Shown here one piece after another: positions 13,146 to 19,765 of a stretch of 20,464 nucleotides of DNA (within the stretch, counting starts at the first letter, position 1; each line of letters begins with the position of its first letter). This DNA comes from a virus. The position numbers were made by a program, and so were the translations under genes. Where the stretch lies: positions 1-20,464 of IMG/VR virus record IMGVR_UViG_3300020129_000286; one strand, 5' to 3'. The notes beneath the pieces were generated by a model, which saw only the letters and a program-made list of their open reading frames with translations, ran no database searches and was not told where the DNA came from.

Positions 13146-14071
13146 CCACGACACCCGTACCACGCAGCGACTCGCTGTTGGTCACCCGCGCGGACCTGGA
13201 CTCGTGGCTGGCCACGGCCCCCGACCTGGACTGGACGTGGGCCAAGACCTACGCCGACACCGCACCGCACAGCTACGTCGTGCACCCGCACAAACAGCTG
13301 GACCGGGAGGACTTCCGCCGAGCATCCAGAGTGATCCGCGCCTTCGGTGAGCCGGGCCGGTTCTACACCAACACCAACATCTATCTGGCCGATCACCCGA
13401 GCGGCAAGAAGTGGTGGTCGATGGACCGCCACCCGGACGACGGCGACCTGATCAACCAGGCCGACCTCGCCCTCGTGTACGGCCCGCAGGACGCGCCCGC
13501 CACCGCCCTCCGCCCGCCCGTCACGGCCACCCCGCCACCGCCCTCGGCCGACCGGTTCACCGCGATCGCGCCCAACTACGACGCCACCCGCCCGTCCGCG
13601 GACACCTCTGCCGGACAGACCCTGCGGTCGATCGTGGTCCGGCACTTCGGGGCGTACGCGCCGACCACCCTCGACGTGGGCTGCGGGACCGGCCGGCTGC
13701 TGGACCTGGGGATCACCGCGCCGGGCGTCTACATCGGGGTCGACGCCAGCCAGGGGATGCTCAACGAGCTGGTGCTCAAGCACCCCCGGCTGACCGCCCC
13801 ATCGGTCATCGCTGCCGATGCGAACGCCCTGCCGTGGCAGTACACGCCCCAGCCCGACCTGGTCGTCGCGCTGTTCGGCAGCGCGGACTACCTCGCCCCA
13901 CAAACCATCCGCGAGCTGGCCAAGCACGCCCGCTCGATGGCGATCTTCATGCACGACGCCGACCACCGCCCCGTCGCCTCGACCACGGCCACCGCGCGCG
14001 GACTGCTCGCCCACCACCGCGGCTATCAGCTCAAGCTGGCGAACTACGAGACGGTGGTGATCGAGAAGTGA
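13142..14071 (+). CDS. class I SAM methyltransferase with N-terminal extra domain
   Basis: This 309-residue protein has two parts. Residues 1-115 form a separate domain with WAKTYADTAPHSYVV, then FRRASRVIRAFGEPGRFY, then KKWWSMD and LINQADLALVYG. I have seen this pattern in phage proteins, but it has no function I can name. A Pro-rich linker (about 116-137) leads to a class I methyltransferase: motif I LDVGCGTG (177-184), the acidic residue after strand 2 in GVDAS (199-203), ADANALPW (225-232) and the strand-4 segment LVVALFGSADYL (240-251). No DPPY/NPPY motif of N6-adenine or N4-cytosine DNA methylases is seen, so the target may be a small molecule, sugar or protein. It is coupled to neighbours on both sides by GTGA overlaps. 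Confidence 0.85.
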   Translation: MTTTPVPRSDSLLVTRADLDSWLATAPDLDWTWAKTYADTAPHSYVVHPHKQLDREDFRRASRVIRAFGEPGRFYTNTNIYLADHPSGKKWWSMDRHPDDGDLINQADLALVYGPQDAPATALRPPVTATPPPPSADRFTAIAPNYDATRPSADTSAGQTLRSIVVRHFGAYAPTTLDVGCGTGRLLDLGITAPGVYIGVDASQGMLNELVLKHPRLTAPSVIAADANALPWQYTPQPDLVVALFGSADYLAPQTIRELAKHARSMAIFMHDADHRPVASTTATARGLLAHHRGYQLKLANYETVVIEK

Positions 14072-15288
14072 TCATCCAGCCGCGCACCAAGCCTGCCTCG
14101 ACCAGGTTGCTCCAGCACCGGCCGACCTTCGTGGGCCCGGCAAGGCCGCGGATCGTGACGAATCTGAGCGTCTACGACGCCGCCCTCGACCGGATCAGGT
14201 GGCTGTTCGACGAGTTCGACGACCACATCATGGTGTCCAACTCGGGCGGCAAGGACTCGACCGTGCTGCTCGAGCTGGCGGCCATCGTGAACAACGAGCG
14301 CGGCCGCAAGCGGGGCCCGCTCAAGGTGCACTGGCTGGACCAGGAGTGCGAGTTCCAGGCGACCGTGGACTACCAGCGCTACATCATGTACGAGCGCCCC
14401 GACATCGACTTCCGTTGGTACCAAATACCTTTCAAGCTGGAGAACTCCTCCAACATGGAGGACGAGTGGCTGTACGTCTGGGACCCGGAGCTTGAGCCCG
14501 ACCCGACCGCCGACCCGCCGCGGCCGCACGGCTGGGTGCGGGACAAGGAGCCCAACAGCATCCACGTCAACGACACCGGGGAGTGGGAGTTCTACTCGAT
14601 CCTCAAGACCCTCGGCACCCGCGAGTTCGAGGGCGCGATCCTCGACGGCATCCGGGCGGACGAGTCCCCGGCGCGGCGGCTGGCCAGCACGAGCAGTCCG
14701 ATGTACAAGTGGACGACCTGGAGCGCAGAGGACGTGGTGCCCAGCACGGGCAAGCACCTGTTCCGCTTCCACCCGATCTACGACTGGCTCTACCACGATG
14801 TCTGGAAGGCGATCCAGGACCACGGCTGGCGGTACAACGAGCACTACGAACACCTGTTCCAGCACGGCATCTCGATCAGGAACATGCGGGTTAGCAACTA
14901 CCACCACAAGTCGGCGCTGTCCTCCCTGACCTGGCTGCAGGAGGTCGAGCCCGACACCTGGGAGGCCGCGACCAAGCGCTTGAGTGGCATCAGCACCTGG
15001 GGCCACATCGGCAAGGACCAGATCCCCACCTCCCTGCCGTACATGTTCGCCAGCTGGGACGAGTACCTCGACCATCTGATCGAGAACCTGGTGACCCGCG
15101 AGGACCGGCGAGCCACCTACCGGCACCACTACGCGAAGCTGCTCAAGGCGTGCAGTCACCTGCCCAAGGAGGAGCTGGCCCAGGTGATGGTGACCGGCGT
15201 GCTGGGCAACGACTTCTACGGTGTGCACATCGGGAACTTCATGGTCAACCACCGGACCCGCAAGGACACGGAGTGGAGAGCCACATGA
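14068..15288 (+). CDS. ibrA-like: IbrA-like PP-loop protein (PAPS reductase family, DUF3440-like)
   Basis: This 406-residue protein has the PP-loop SGGKDS at residues 59-64, used by PAPS reductases and related ATP pyrophosphatases. The C-terminal half resembles the DUF3440 region of IbrA: FHPIYDWLYHDVWKAIQDHGWRYNEHYE, a following MRVSN, then EVEPDTWEAATKRLSGIS. IbrA is found on prophages and mobile elements beside IbrB, a ParB-like protein, exactly as here. There is no cysteine motif of the assimilatory reductase (ECGLH) at the C-terminus, so sulfate assimilation is unlikely. The true reaction is unknown. The GTG start at 14068 overlaps the upstream stop, and the frame is open much further back only as a shadow of the methyltransferase gene. 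Confidence 0.85.
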   Translation: MIIQPRTKPASTRLLQHRPTFVGPARPRIVTNLSVYDAALDRIRWLFDEFDDHIMVSNSGGKDSTVLLELAAIVNNERGRKRGPLKVHWLDQECEFQATVDYQRYIMYERPDIDFRWYQIPFKLENSSNMEDEWLYVWDPELEPDPTADPPRPHGWVRDKEPNSIHVNDTGEWEFYSILKTLGTREFEGAILDGIRADESPARRLASTSSPMYKWTTWSAEDVVPSTGKHLFRFHPIYDWLYHDVWKAIQDHGWRYNEHYEHLFQHGISIRNMRVSNYHHKSALSSLTWLQEVEPDTWEAATKRLSGISTWGHIGKDQIPTSLPYMFASWDEYLDHLIENLVTREDRRATYRHHYAKLLKACSHLPKEELAQVMVTGVLGNDFYGVHIGNFMVNHRTRKDTEWRAT

Positions 15289-16046
15289 CCAGCCCCGCCG
15301 GCAGAGCCGCGCACCCCAACGCAGGCCAGGTCCTGCACACGAACGGCGGCCCGCACTCTCGGACCAGCCCGCCCGACGCCACGGCCCGCTACCAGCCCGT
15401 CACGATCGCGGAGAAGGTGGACCACGCGAACCGGCTGGCCCGCGAGGCCGCGGCCCTGCTGCCGTGGAACGACCCGGTCGGCGTGGTCCAGTGGGTGCAC
15501 ATCAGCCGGATCCAGGCCAACGAATACAACCCGAACTCGGTGGCCAACCAGGAGATGAAGCTGCTGTACACGAGCATCGACGCTGACGGCTACACCCAGC
15601 CGGTGGTGGCGATCTGGGACCCGGACGCCGCCTCGGGAGACGGGCGCTACATCATCGTCGACGGCTTCCACCGCTGGACCGTGATGCGGAAGTACGCCGA
15701 CATCCGCGCCGCCCGCTCCGGTTACCTGCCGGTCGTGGTGCTCGACAAGCCGCCCGCGGACCGAATGGCCTCGACCATCCGGCACAACCGGGCACGCGGG
15801 AAGCACTCGGTCACCGGCATGGGCGCGCTCATCTTCGGGATGCTGAACGAGGGCCAGACCGACGAGCAGATCTGCAACAAGCTGGGCATGGAGCCGGGCG
15901 AGCTCTCCCGGCTCAAGCACATCACCGGCTACAGCAAGCTGTATGCCAACGCCACCCACTCGATGGTCGCCCAGACCAAGACCCAGATCGAGGCCAAGGC
16001 GGCCTACAAACAGGACCACCCCGATGAGGAGATACCGCCGTGGTGA
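15285..16046 (+). CDS. ibrB-like: IbrB-like ParB-domain protein
   Basis: This 253-residue protein is the expected partner of the preceding IbrA-like gene. After a low-complexity N-terminus (1-35) it has a ParB/Srx-type domain: NEYNPNSVANQEMKLL (79-94), DGYTQPVV (101-108), YIIVDGFHRW (122-131) and STIRHNRARGKHSV (163-176). The last two are strongly diagnostic of the IbrB branch. A helix-turn-helix-like region follows (DEQICNKLGMEPGELSRLKH). In E. coli IbrA and IbrB act together to control expression of immunoglobulin-binding proteins, so a regulatory or nucleotide-dependent DNA-binding role is the best guess. There is no ParA gene nearby. The start is coupled to the previous stop by ATGA. Confidence 0.87.
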   Translation: MTSPAGRAAHPNAGQVLHTNGGPHSRTSPPDATARYQPVTIAEKVDHANRLAREAAALLPWNDPVGVVQWVHISRIQANEYNPNSVANQEMKLLYTSIDADGYTQPVVAIWDPDAASGDGRYIIVDGFHRWTVMRKYADIRAARSGYLPVVVLDKPPADRMASTIRHNRARGKHSVTGMGALIFGMLNEGQTDEQICNKLGMEPGELSRLKHITGYSKLYANATHSMVAQTKTQIEAKAAYKQDHPDEEIPPW

Positions 16047-16651
16047 AAGCCCGCCCGCGCACGAACGCAACCGCCCCCTTATCGGCCGGCGAGCTGGTCA
16101 CGGTGCCGATCGACTCGATCAAGCCGTACTGGCGGAACCCGCGGCGGGTGACCGAGGACGCCGTCAACCAGCTGGTCGAGAGCATCACCCGGTACGGCTA
16201 CCAGCAGCCGATCGTCACCGACAAAGACAGGGTGATCATCGTCGGCCACACCCGCTACGCGGCCCTTCGGAGGATGAAGGTCACCGACGTGCCGATCAGG
16301 ATCGACACCAGCCTGACCCAGGAGCAGGTGAAGCAGTACCGGCTGATCGACAACAAGGTCGGAGAGCTGACCTTCTGGGACTACGAGGCACTCGTCGAGG
16401 AGATCGCGGACCTCGACCAGTCCCTGATCCACTCGTTCTTCCCGGAGGTGGACACCAAGCGGCCGATCGTGGACGTCGACCTGGAGACGATGAACCGGGA
16501 GTGGGACAAGGTGGAGACGGGCGTGGGGTTCACCTGCCCGAAGTGCTACCACTCGTGGGAGGTGCAGGTCACCCGCGACGATCTGCAGGCGGGCCTGATC
16601 CCCGCGCCCACCCCGACCACCACACCCGCCACCGAGGACGCGACGGCATGA
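16040..16651 (+). CDS. ParB-domain protein, first of a tandem pair
   Basis: This 203-residue protein carries the ParB N-terminal domain of the type often fused to, or encoded beside, phage DNA methylases: IKPYWRNPRR (27-36), VESITRYGYQQPIV (46-59), VIIVGHTRYAAL (65-76) and the trailing KQYRLIDNKVGELTFWDYEAL. The C-terminal part has one zinc-knuckle half-site, Cys166-x2-Cys169 (CPKC), and a low-complexity Pro/Thr tail. No other cysteine is present, so a complete site would need a partner chain. Two adjacent GTG codons (16040 and 16043) can start it. 16040 has the better spacing from GAGGAGA. The next gene encodes a clear paralog, coupled by ATGA. Confidence 0.85.
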   Translation: MVKARPRTNATAPLSAGELVTVPIDSIKPYWRNPRRVTEDAVNQLVESITRYGYQQPIVTDKDRVIIVGHTRYAALRRMKVTDVPIRIDTSLTQEQVKQYRLIDNKVGELTFWDYEALVEEIADLDQSLIHSFFPEVDTKRPIVDVDLETMNREWDKVETGVGFTCPKCYHSWEVQVTRDDLQAGLIPAPTPTTTPATEDATA

Positions 16652-17274
16652 GCATCCAGATCGCACCGCCCGAGACCCGCACTCTCGCGCTCGCGGACAT
16701 CAAACCCTACTTCCGCAACCCTCGGAAGATCCCGCAGAACGCCATCGACCAGGTCCGCTCCTCGATCGAACGCTATGGATACCAGCAGTCGATCGTGGTG
16801 GACCCCGACAACGTGGTGGTAGTCGGGCACACGAGACTCCTTGCGCTGCAACAACTTCCCGACCCGCCCCAACAGGTCGAGGTGTACGTCACGCACCTGC
16901 CGGCGGACAAGGTGCGGGAGTACCGGCTGGTCGACAACCGGACCAGCGAGCTGAGCCAGTGGGACCCCTCGGCCCTGGTGATGGAGCTGCGCGAGTTCGA
17001 GACCAGCCTGCTGGAGGAGTTCTTCCCCGAGGTCGACCTGGAGATATCGGCCATCAACGACGTGCTGGTCAACAGCAACGACGTGGACGCCGCGAACAAG
17101 AAGCTGCTGGACGTGAAGCTGGACAACCCGCTGCTGGTCACCCTCGTCGAGTGCCCGGCCTGCTTCGAGCGGTTCGAGGTCAGCACCGCCTCCCTGCCAG
17201 GACTCAGCCGCGCCGACCTCGCGACCCTGACGGCAGCCCAGCTCGAGCCGGCAGACGATGGCGAGACCGGGTAG
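16648..17274 (+). CDS. ParB-domain protein, second of a tandem pair
   Basis: This 208-residue protein is a paralog of the preceding one: IKPYFRNPRK (18-27), SSIERYGYQQSIV (38-50), VVVVGHTRLLAL (56-67), REYRLVDNRTSELSQWDPSAL, and FFPEVD at the same relative place. It also has a single Cys169-x2-Cys172 (CPAC) near the C-terminus, and no other cysteine. The middle (INDVLVNSNDVDAANKKLL) differs from its partner. The GHTR residues suggest ParB-type nucleotide or DNA contact; whether it binds CTP, cleaves DNA or acts on a modified base is unknown. It overlaps the terminase small subunit gene by 17 bases, linking the island to packaging. Confidence 0.85.
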   Translation: MSIQIAPPETRTLALADIKPYFRNPRKIPQNAIDQVRSSIERYGYQQSIVVDPDNVVVVGHTRLLALQQLPDPPQQVEVYVTHLPADKVREYRLVDNRTSELSQWDPSALVMELREFETSLLEEFFPEVDLEISAINDVLVNSNDVDAANKKLLDVKLDNPLLVTLVECPACFERFEVSTASLPGLSRADLATLTAAQLEPADDGETG

Positions 17275-17797
17275 CAAGCCGCCCGCCTCCGGGAAGCCCG
17301 CCCTCGTGGTGCATCGGAACATCAACGACGCACGGGTGAAGCGGGAGGAGTCGCGGCGCAGCGAAGCGCTCAGCCTGCGGATGGCCGGGCTGACCTACAG
17401 CCAGATAGCCGAGCGGCTGGAGATCAGCGAGACCGCCGCCAGCGAGCTGATCGGCCGCACCCTCGAACACGGCAACGCGCCCGAGGTGGATGAGCTGCGG
17501 GCACTGGAGAACGCGCGGCTGGACCGCAGCCAGGCCTCGATCTGGTCGAGAGTGCTGGAGGGCGACACCCAGGCGATCGACGCGTTTCTGCGGATCAGCC
17601 AGCGCCGGGCGCGGCTCAACGGGATGGACGCGCCGGTCCGGGTGGACCTCTCCGTGAGTGTCAGGCAGGAGATGGAGAGCGCGCTGACCGCCCTCGAAGC
17701 CGTTGTGCTGAACACCGCGACCACGGCGGCCGGCATTCGCCCGTACCAGGTGGTCGACAGCGACGACGATCCGAGCGACCGTGACTCAGACGACTGA
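17258..17797 (+). CDS. terS: terminase small subunit
   Basis: This 179-residue protein fits the phage terminase small subunit, which recognises the packaging site and loads the large subunit. A helix-turn-helix lies near residues 38-66 (LSLRMAGLTYSQIAERL and onward). The conserved central helices read LDRSQASIWSRVLEGDTQAIDAFLRISQRRARLNGMDAP, typical of actinophage small terminases. The acidic tail (DSDDDPSDRDSDD) may contact the large subunit. It starts at an ATG inside the ParB gene and overlaps the large subunit gene by 17 bases. Confidence 0.85.
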   Translation: MARPGSKPPASGKPALVVHRNINDARVKREESRRSEALSLRMAGLTYSQIAERLEISETAASELIGRTLEHGNAPEVDELRALENARLDRSQASIWSRVLEGDTQAIDAFLRISQRRARLNGMDAPVRVDLSVSVRQEMESALTALEAVVLNTATTAAGIRPYQVVDSDDDPSDRDSDD

Positions 17798-19466
17798 CCC
17801 GTCGGAGCTGATCGCCCAGCTGCGCGAGGCCGCCTCCCGCGCGCGGAACGACGACGAGGTGCGGCAGGTCACCAGCAAGATCGCGCAGCTCACCCGCGCC
17901 TACCGGATCGCGCACGGCATCGGGATACCCAGCAGCCCGGCGGACCAGGCCCGCGAGATCGACCCCGGCTACGTCGTGCGGCCGCACCTGCGCTACCTCT
18001 CGGACCGGCTCGCCCAGGCGGTCAAGGACGTGGAGCAGGGCCAGAACCGGATGCTCGCGGTGTCCATGCCGCCGCGGGCCGGCAAGAGCACCCTGCTCTC
18101 GATCTACAGCCCGCTGTGGCTGCTCCGGCGGCACCCGGAGTGGAAGATCGTGCTGGCCTCCCACGACGGCGGCCTGACGACCGTGTGGGCCCGCAGCATC
18201 CGCCGGATGATCGAGGACCGGCCGTCCCTCGGGATCGCGCTATCGAGAGACGGCGGAGCCGGTAGCCAGTGGGAGACCGTCGAGGGCGGCGGGATGTTCT
18301 CGACCTCGGTACGCGGCACGCTGACCGGCCGCGGTGCCCGCGTGCTGATCATCGACGACCCGGTCAAGGGCTTCGTCGAGGCGCACAGCCAGGCGACCAG
18401 GCAATCCCTCTGGGACTGGTGGCTCTCGGTCGCCCAGACCCGGCTCGAGCCGCCGTTCCTCTGCCTGGTGGTGATGACCCGCTGGCACGAGGACGACTTC
18501 GTGGGCCGGCTGTTCAGCCCGGACCACGAGGGCGATCCGCAACTGTGGGAGCGGATCAGTCTGCCCGCCATCGCGGACCGGCCGGACGATGTGCTGCACC
18601 GCACCGAAGGAATGCCGCTGCTGTCCCCGCTGGTGGCCGAGTCGACCGAGCAGGCCTCGATCAGGTGGGCCGAGGTGCGCCGCTCGGTCGGCACCTACAC
18701 CTTCTCGGCCATGTACCAGCAGCGACCGGCGCCGGCGAAGGGCGCGATCTTCGACTCGGGCTGGTGGCGGTTCTGGACGATCGACCCGGAGAAGGCCACC
18801 CTCGACGGCCGGGTGCTGCACCTCGACCCCTCGTCCCTGATCAACGCGCGGTGGCTGGACAGCTGGGACTGCAACTTCGAGTCCTCCGACGACTCGGTCG
18901 GCGGCTGGGTGGTCGGCCAGCGGTGGGTGCGCTTCGGCGCGAACAGGTTCCTGATCGCGCAGCAGCGCAAGCGCTGGACGTTCACCCAGACCCTGGCCGC
19001 GATGGACAAGTGGGCGCAGACCGACAACCCCGTCGGGTCTCCGTGCGGGCACCTCGTGCACGAGCGGCTGATCGAGAAGAAGGCCAACGGCGCGGCCATC
19101 ATCAACGTGCTGCAGGACCGGATATCGGGCCTGAAGCCGATCATCCCGACGGCCTCGAAGGAGTCGCGCGCCCGCGCTATCACGCCCGAGGTGGAGTCCG
19201 GCAACGTCTACCTGCCGCACCCCTCGGACCCGGGCAACGAGTGGGTCCAGGACCTCCTCTCGGAATTGCGCAACTTCCCGCACGACGCCTTCGACGACCA
19301 GGTGGACAGCCTGACCCAGGCCCTCTCGAATCTGCGCGACACCGGCCGCGGAATGGTGACCGTGCCCGGCCACAGCAATGGCACGCCGGGCCGGCAGATA
19401 CCGCAGTCCAGGACAGCCGCGGCATTCACGGATATGAACAGGCATCGCGGGTTCGGCCGCAACTGA
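17781..19466 (+). CDS. terL: terminase large subunit (ATPase/nuclease)
   Basis: This 561-residue protein is the DNA-packaging motor. Walker A is PPRAGKST at residues 97-104. Walker B is VLIIDD at 188-193, with the second Asp likely acting as the catalytic carboxylate. A coupling segment, VMTRWHEDD, follows near residue 232. The C-terminal nuclease half begins near WLDSWDCNFESSDDS (about 358-372), where the first acidic residue of the RNase H-like site is expected, and ends with a DAFDDQVDSL-type acidic motif near residue 510. The length is normal for a complete subunit. The GTG start lies inside the small-subunit gene. It is followed by a 299-base region and not directly by a portal gene. Confidence 0.95.
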   Translation: MTQTTDPSELIAQLREAASRARNDDEVRQVTSKIAQLTRAYRIAHGIGIPSSPADQAREIDPGYVVRPHLRYLSDRLAQAVKDVEQGQNRMLAVSMPPRAGKSTLLSIYSPLWLLRRHPEWKIVLASHDGGLTTVWARSIRRMIEDRPSLGIALSRDGGAGSQWETVEGGGMFSTSVRGTLTGRGARVLIIDDPVKGFVEAHSQATRQSLWDWWLSVAQTRLEPPFLCLVVMTRWHEDDFVGRLFSPDHEGDPQLWERISLPAIADRPDDVLHRTEGMPLLSPLVAESTEQASIRWAEVRRSVGTYTFSAMYQQRPAPAKGAIFDSGWWRFWTIDPEKATLDGRVLHLDPSSLINARWLDSWDCNFESSDDSVGGWVVGQRWVRFGANRFLIAQQRKRWTFTQTLAAMDKWAQTDNPVGSPCGHLVHERLIEKKANGAAIINVLQDRISGLKPIIPTASKESRARAITPEVESGNVYLPHPSDPGNEWVQDLLSELRNFPHDAFDDQVDSLTQALSNLRDTGRGMVTVPGHSNGTPGRQIPQSRTAAAFTDMNRHRGFGRN

Positions 19467-19479
19467 TTAGTTCTCTGGC

Positions 19480-19500
19480 CTAACTAACCCAATCTAACTA
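19480..19500. repeat. two direct copies of CTAACTA
   Basis: CTAACTA occurs at 19480-19486 and 19494-19500, starts 14 bases apart, in an AT-rich stretch directly after the large terminase stop. TTAGTT at 19467-19472 is inverted relative to AACTAA at 19482-19487, giving a weak 6-bp hairpin. It may be a minor protein-binding region or a weak transcription stop. The repeats are short and could be chance. Confidence 0.3.
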
Positions 19501-19528
19501 GCGCACAGCAGTCCATCTGTCCAGACCA

Positions 19529-19546
19529 GTGTGACGAAGGTCACAC
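19529..19546. promoter_or_regulatory. CRP/GlxR-type palindrome (TGTGA-N6-TCACA)
   Basis: GTGTGACGAAGGTCACAC has perfect 7-base arms around GAAG. Its inner part, TGTGA-N6-TCACA, is the exact consensus of CRP-family regulators, including actinobacterial GlxR/Crp. Its centre lies about 63 bases upstream of the predicted transcription start, close to the spacing used by upstream-acting CRP activators. The host would have to encode a regulator with this specificity. Confidence 0.55.
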
Positions 19547-19585
19547 CGGAACTTGGCTGCTAGAACGGGCTAGGCCCACCCCTGG

Positions 19586-19594
19586 TGCTACAAT
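19586..19594 (+). promoter_or_regulatory. extended -10 promoter upstream of the last gene
   Basis: TGCTACAAT is a near-consensus extended -10 (TGN-TATAAT with one change). No recognisable -35 lies at the usual spacing, as expected for extended -10 or activator-dependent promoters. Transcription would start near 19601, giving a leader of about 165 bases before the ATG at 19766. Confidence 0.6.
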
Positions 19595-19634
19595 GGAGGT
19601 ACGGCGGTAGGACAGCCGGGAACGGAGTTAGGCA

Positions 19635-19733
19635 ATGCAGAACATTACAACTGAACAGAGCACATGGGATGCCGTGTTGATCGAAATCGCCGGCAACGGC
19701 GATACGCACAGAGAATGCCCGCTCGTGCGCTGA
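19635..19733 (+). CDS. 32-residue small ORF in the leader region
   Basis: An ATG at 19635 follows GGAG at seven bases and opens a 32-codon frame (starting MQNITTEQSTWDAVLIEIAG). The G/C share at third codon positions is about 69 percent, lower than in the neighbouring genes, and no family is recognised. It could be a leader peptide whose translation affects the downstream gene, a real small protein, or a chance frame in a structured leader. Confidence 0.35.
   Translation: MQNITTEQSTWDAVLIEIAGNGDTHRECPLVR
19686..19703 (+). other. perfect hairpin with GNRA tetraloop
   Basis: ATCGCCG (19686-19692) pairs perfectly with CGGCGAT (19697-19703) across a GCAA tetraloop, a GNRA loop known for stability. 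No T-tract follows, so it is not an obvious terminator. It lies in the predicted 5' leader of the last gene and inside the small ORF, where it could be a regulatory RNA element. Confidence 0.45.
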
Positions 19734-19765
19734 TGAGATCAGGGCAAGTAGAGAGAAGGTCAGTC

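Noticed and set aside
14044-15252. A 402-codon open frame on the minus strand opposite the IbrA-like gene
   Set aside because: Its composition (Val, Arg, Gly, His, Leu and Asp runs) is that of a shadow frame in GC-rich coding DNA. The plus-strand gene has clear motifs and coupled ends.
14068-15288. Assimilatory PAPS reductase or a DndC protein of a phosphorothioation system
   Set aside because: The C-terminal ECGLH-type cysteine motif of assimilatory reductases is not seen, and no DndB, DndD or DndE genes are nearby. The C-terminal half and the partner gene point to IbrA.
15285-17274. A plasmid-type ParAB partition system
   Set aside because: Three ParB-domain proteins are present but no ParA ATPase and no parS-like repeats. 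The first is of the IbrB type and the others are of the methylase-associated type.
18240-19445. A 401-codon minus-strand open frame opposite the large terminase
   Set aside because: It is another GC-driven shadow, with no motif or ribosome binding site, while terL is unambiguous.
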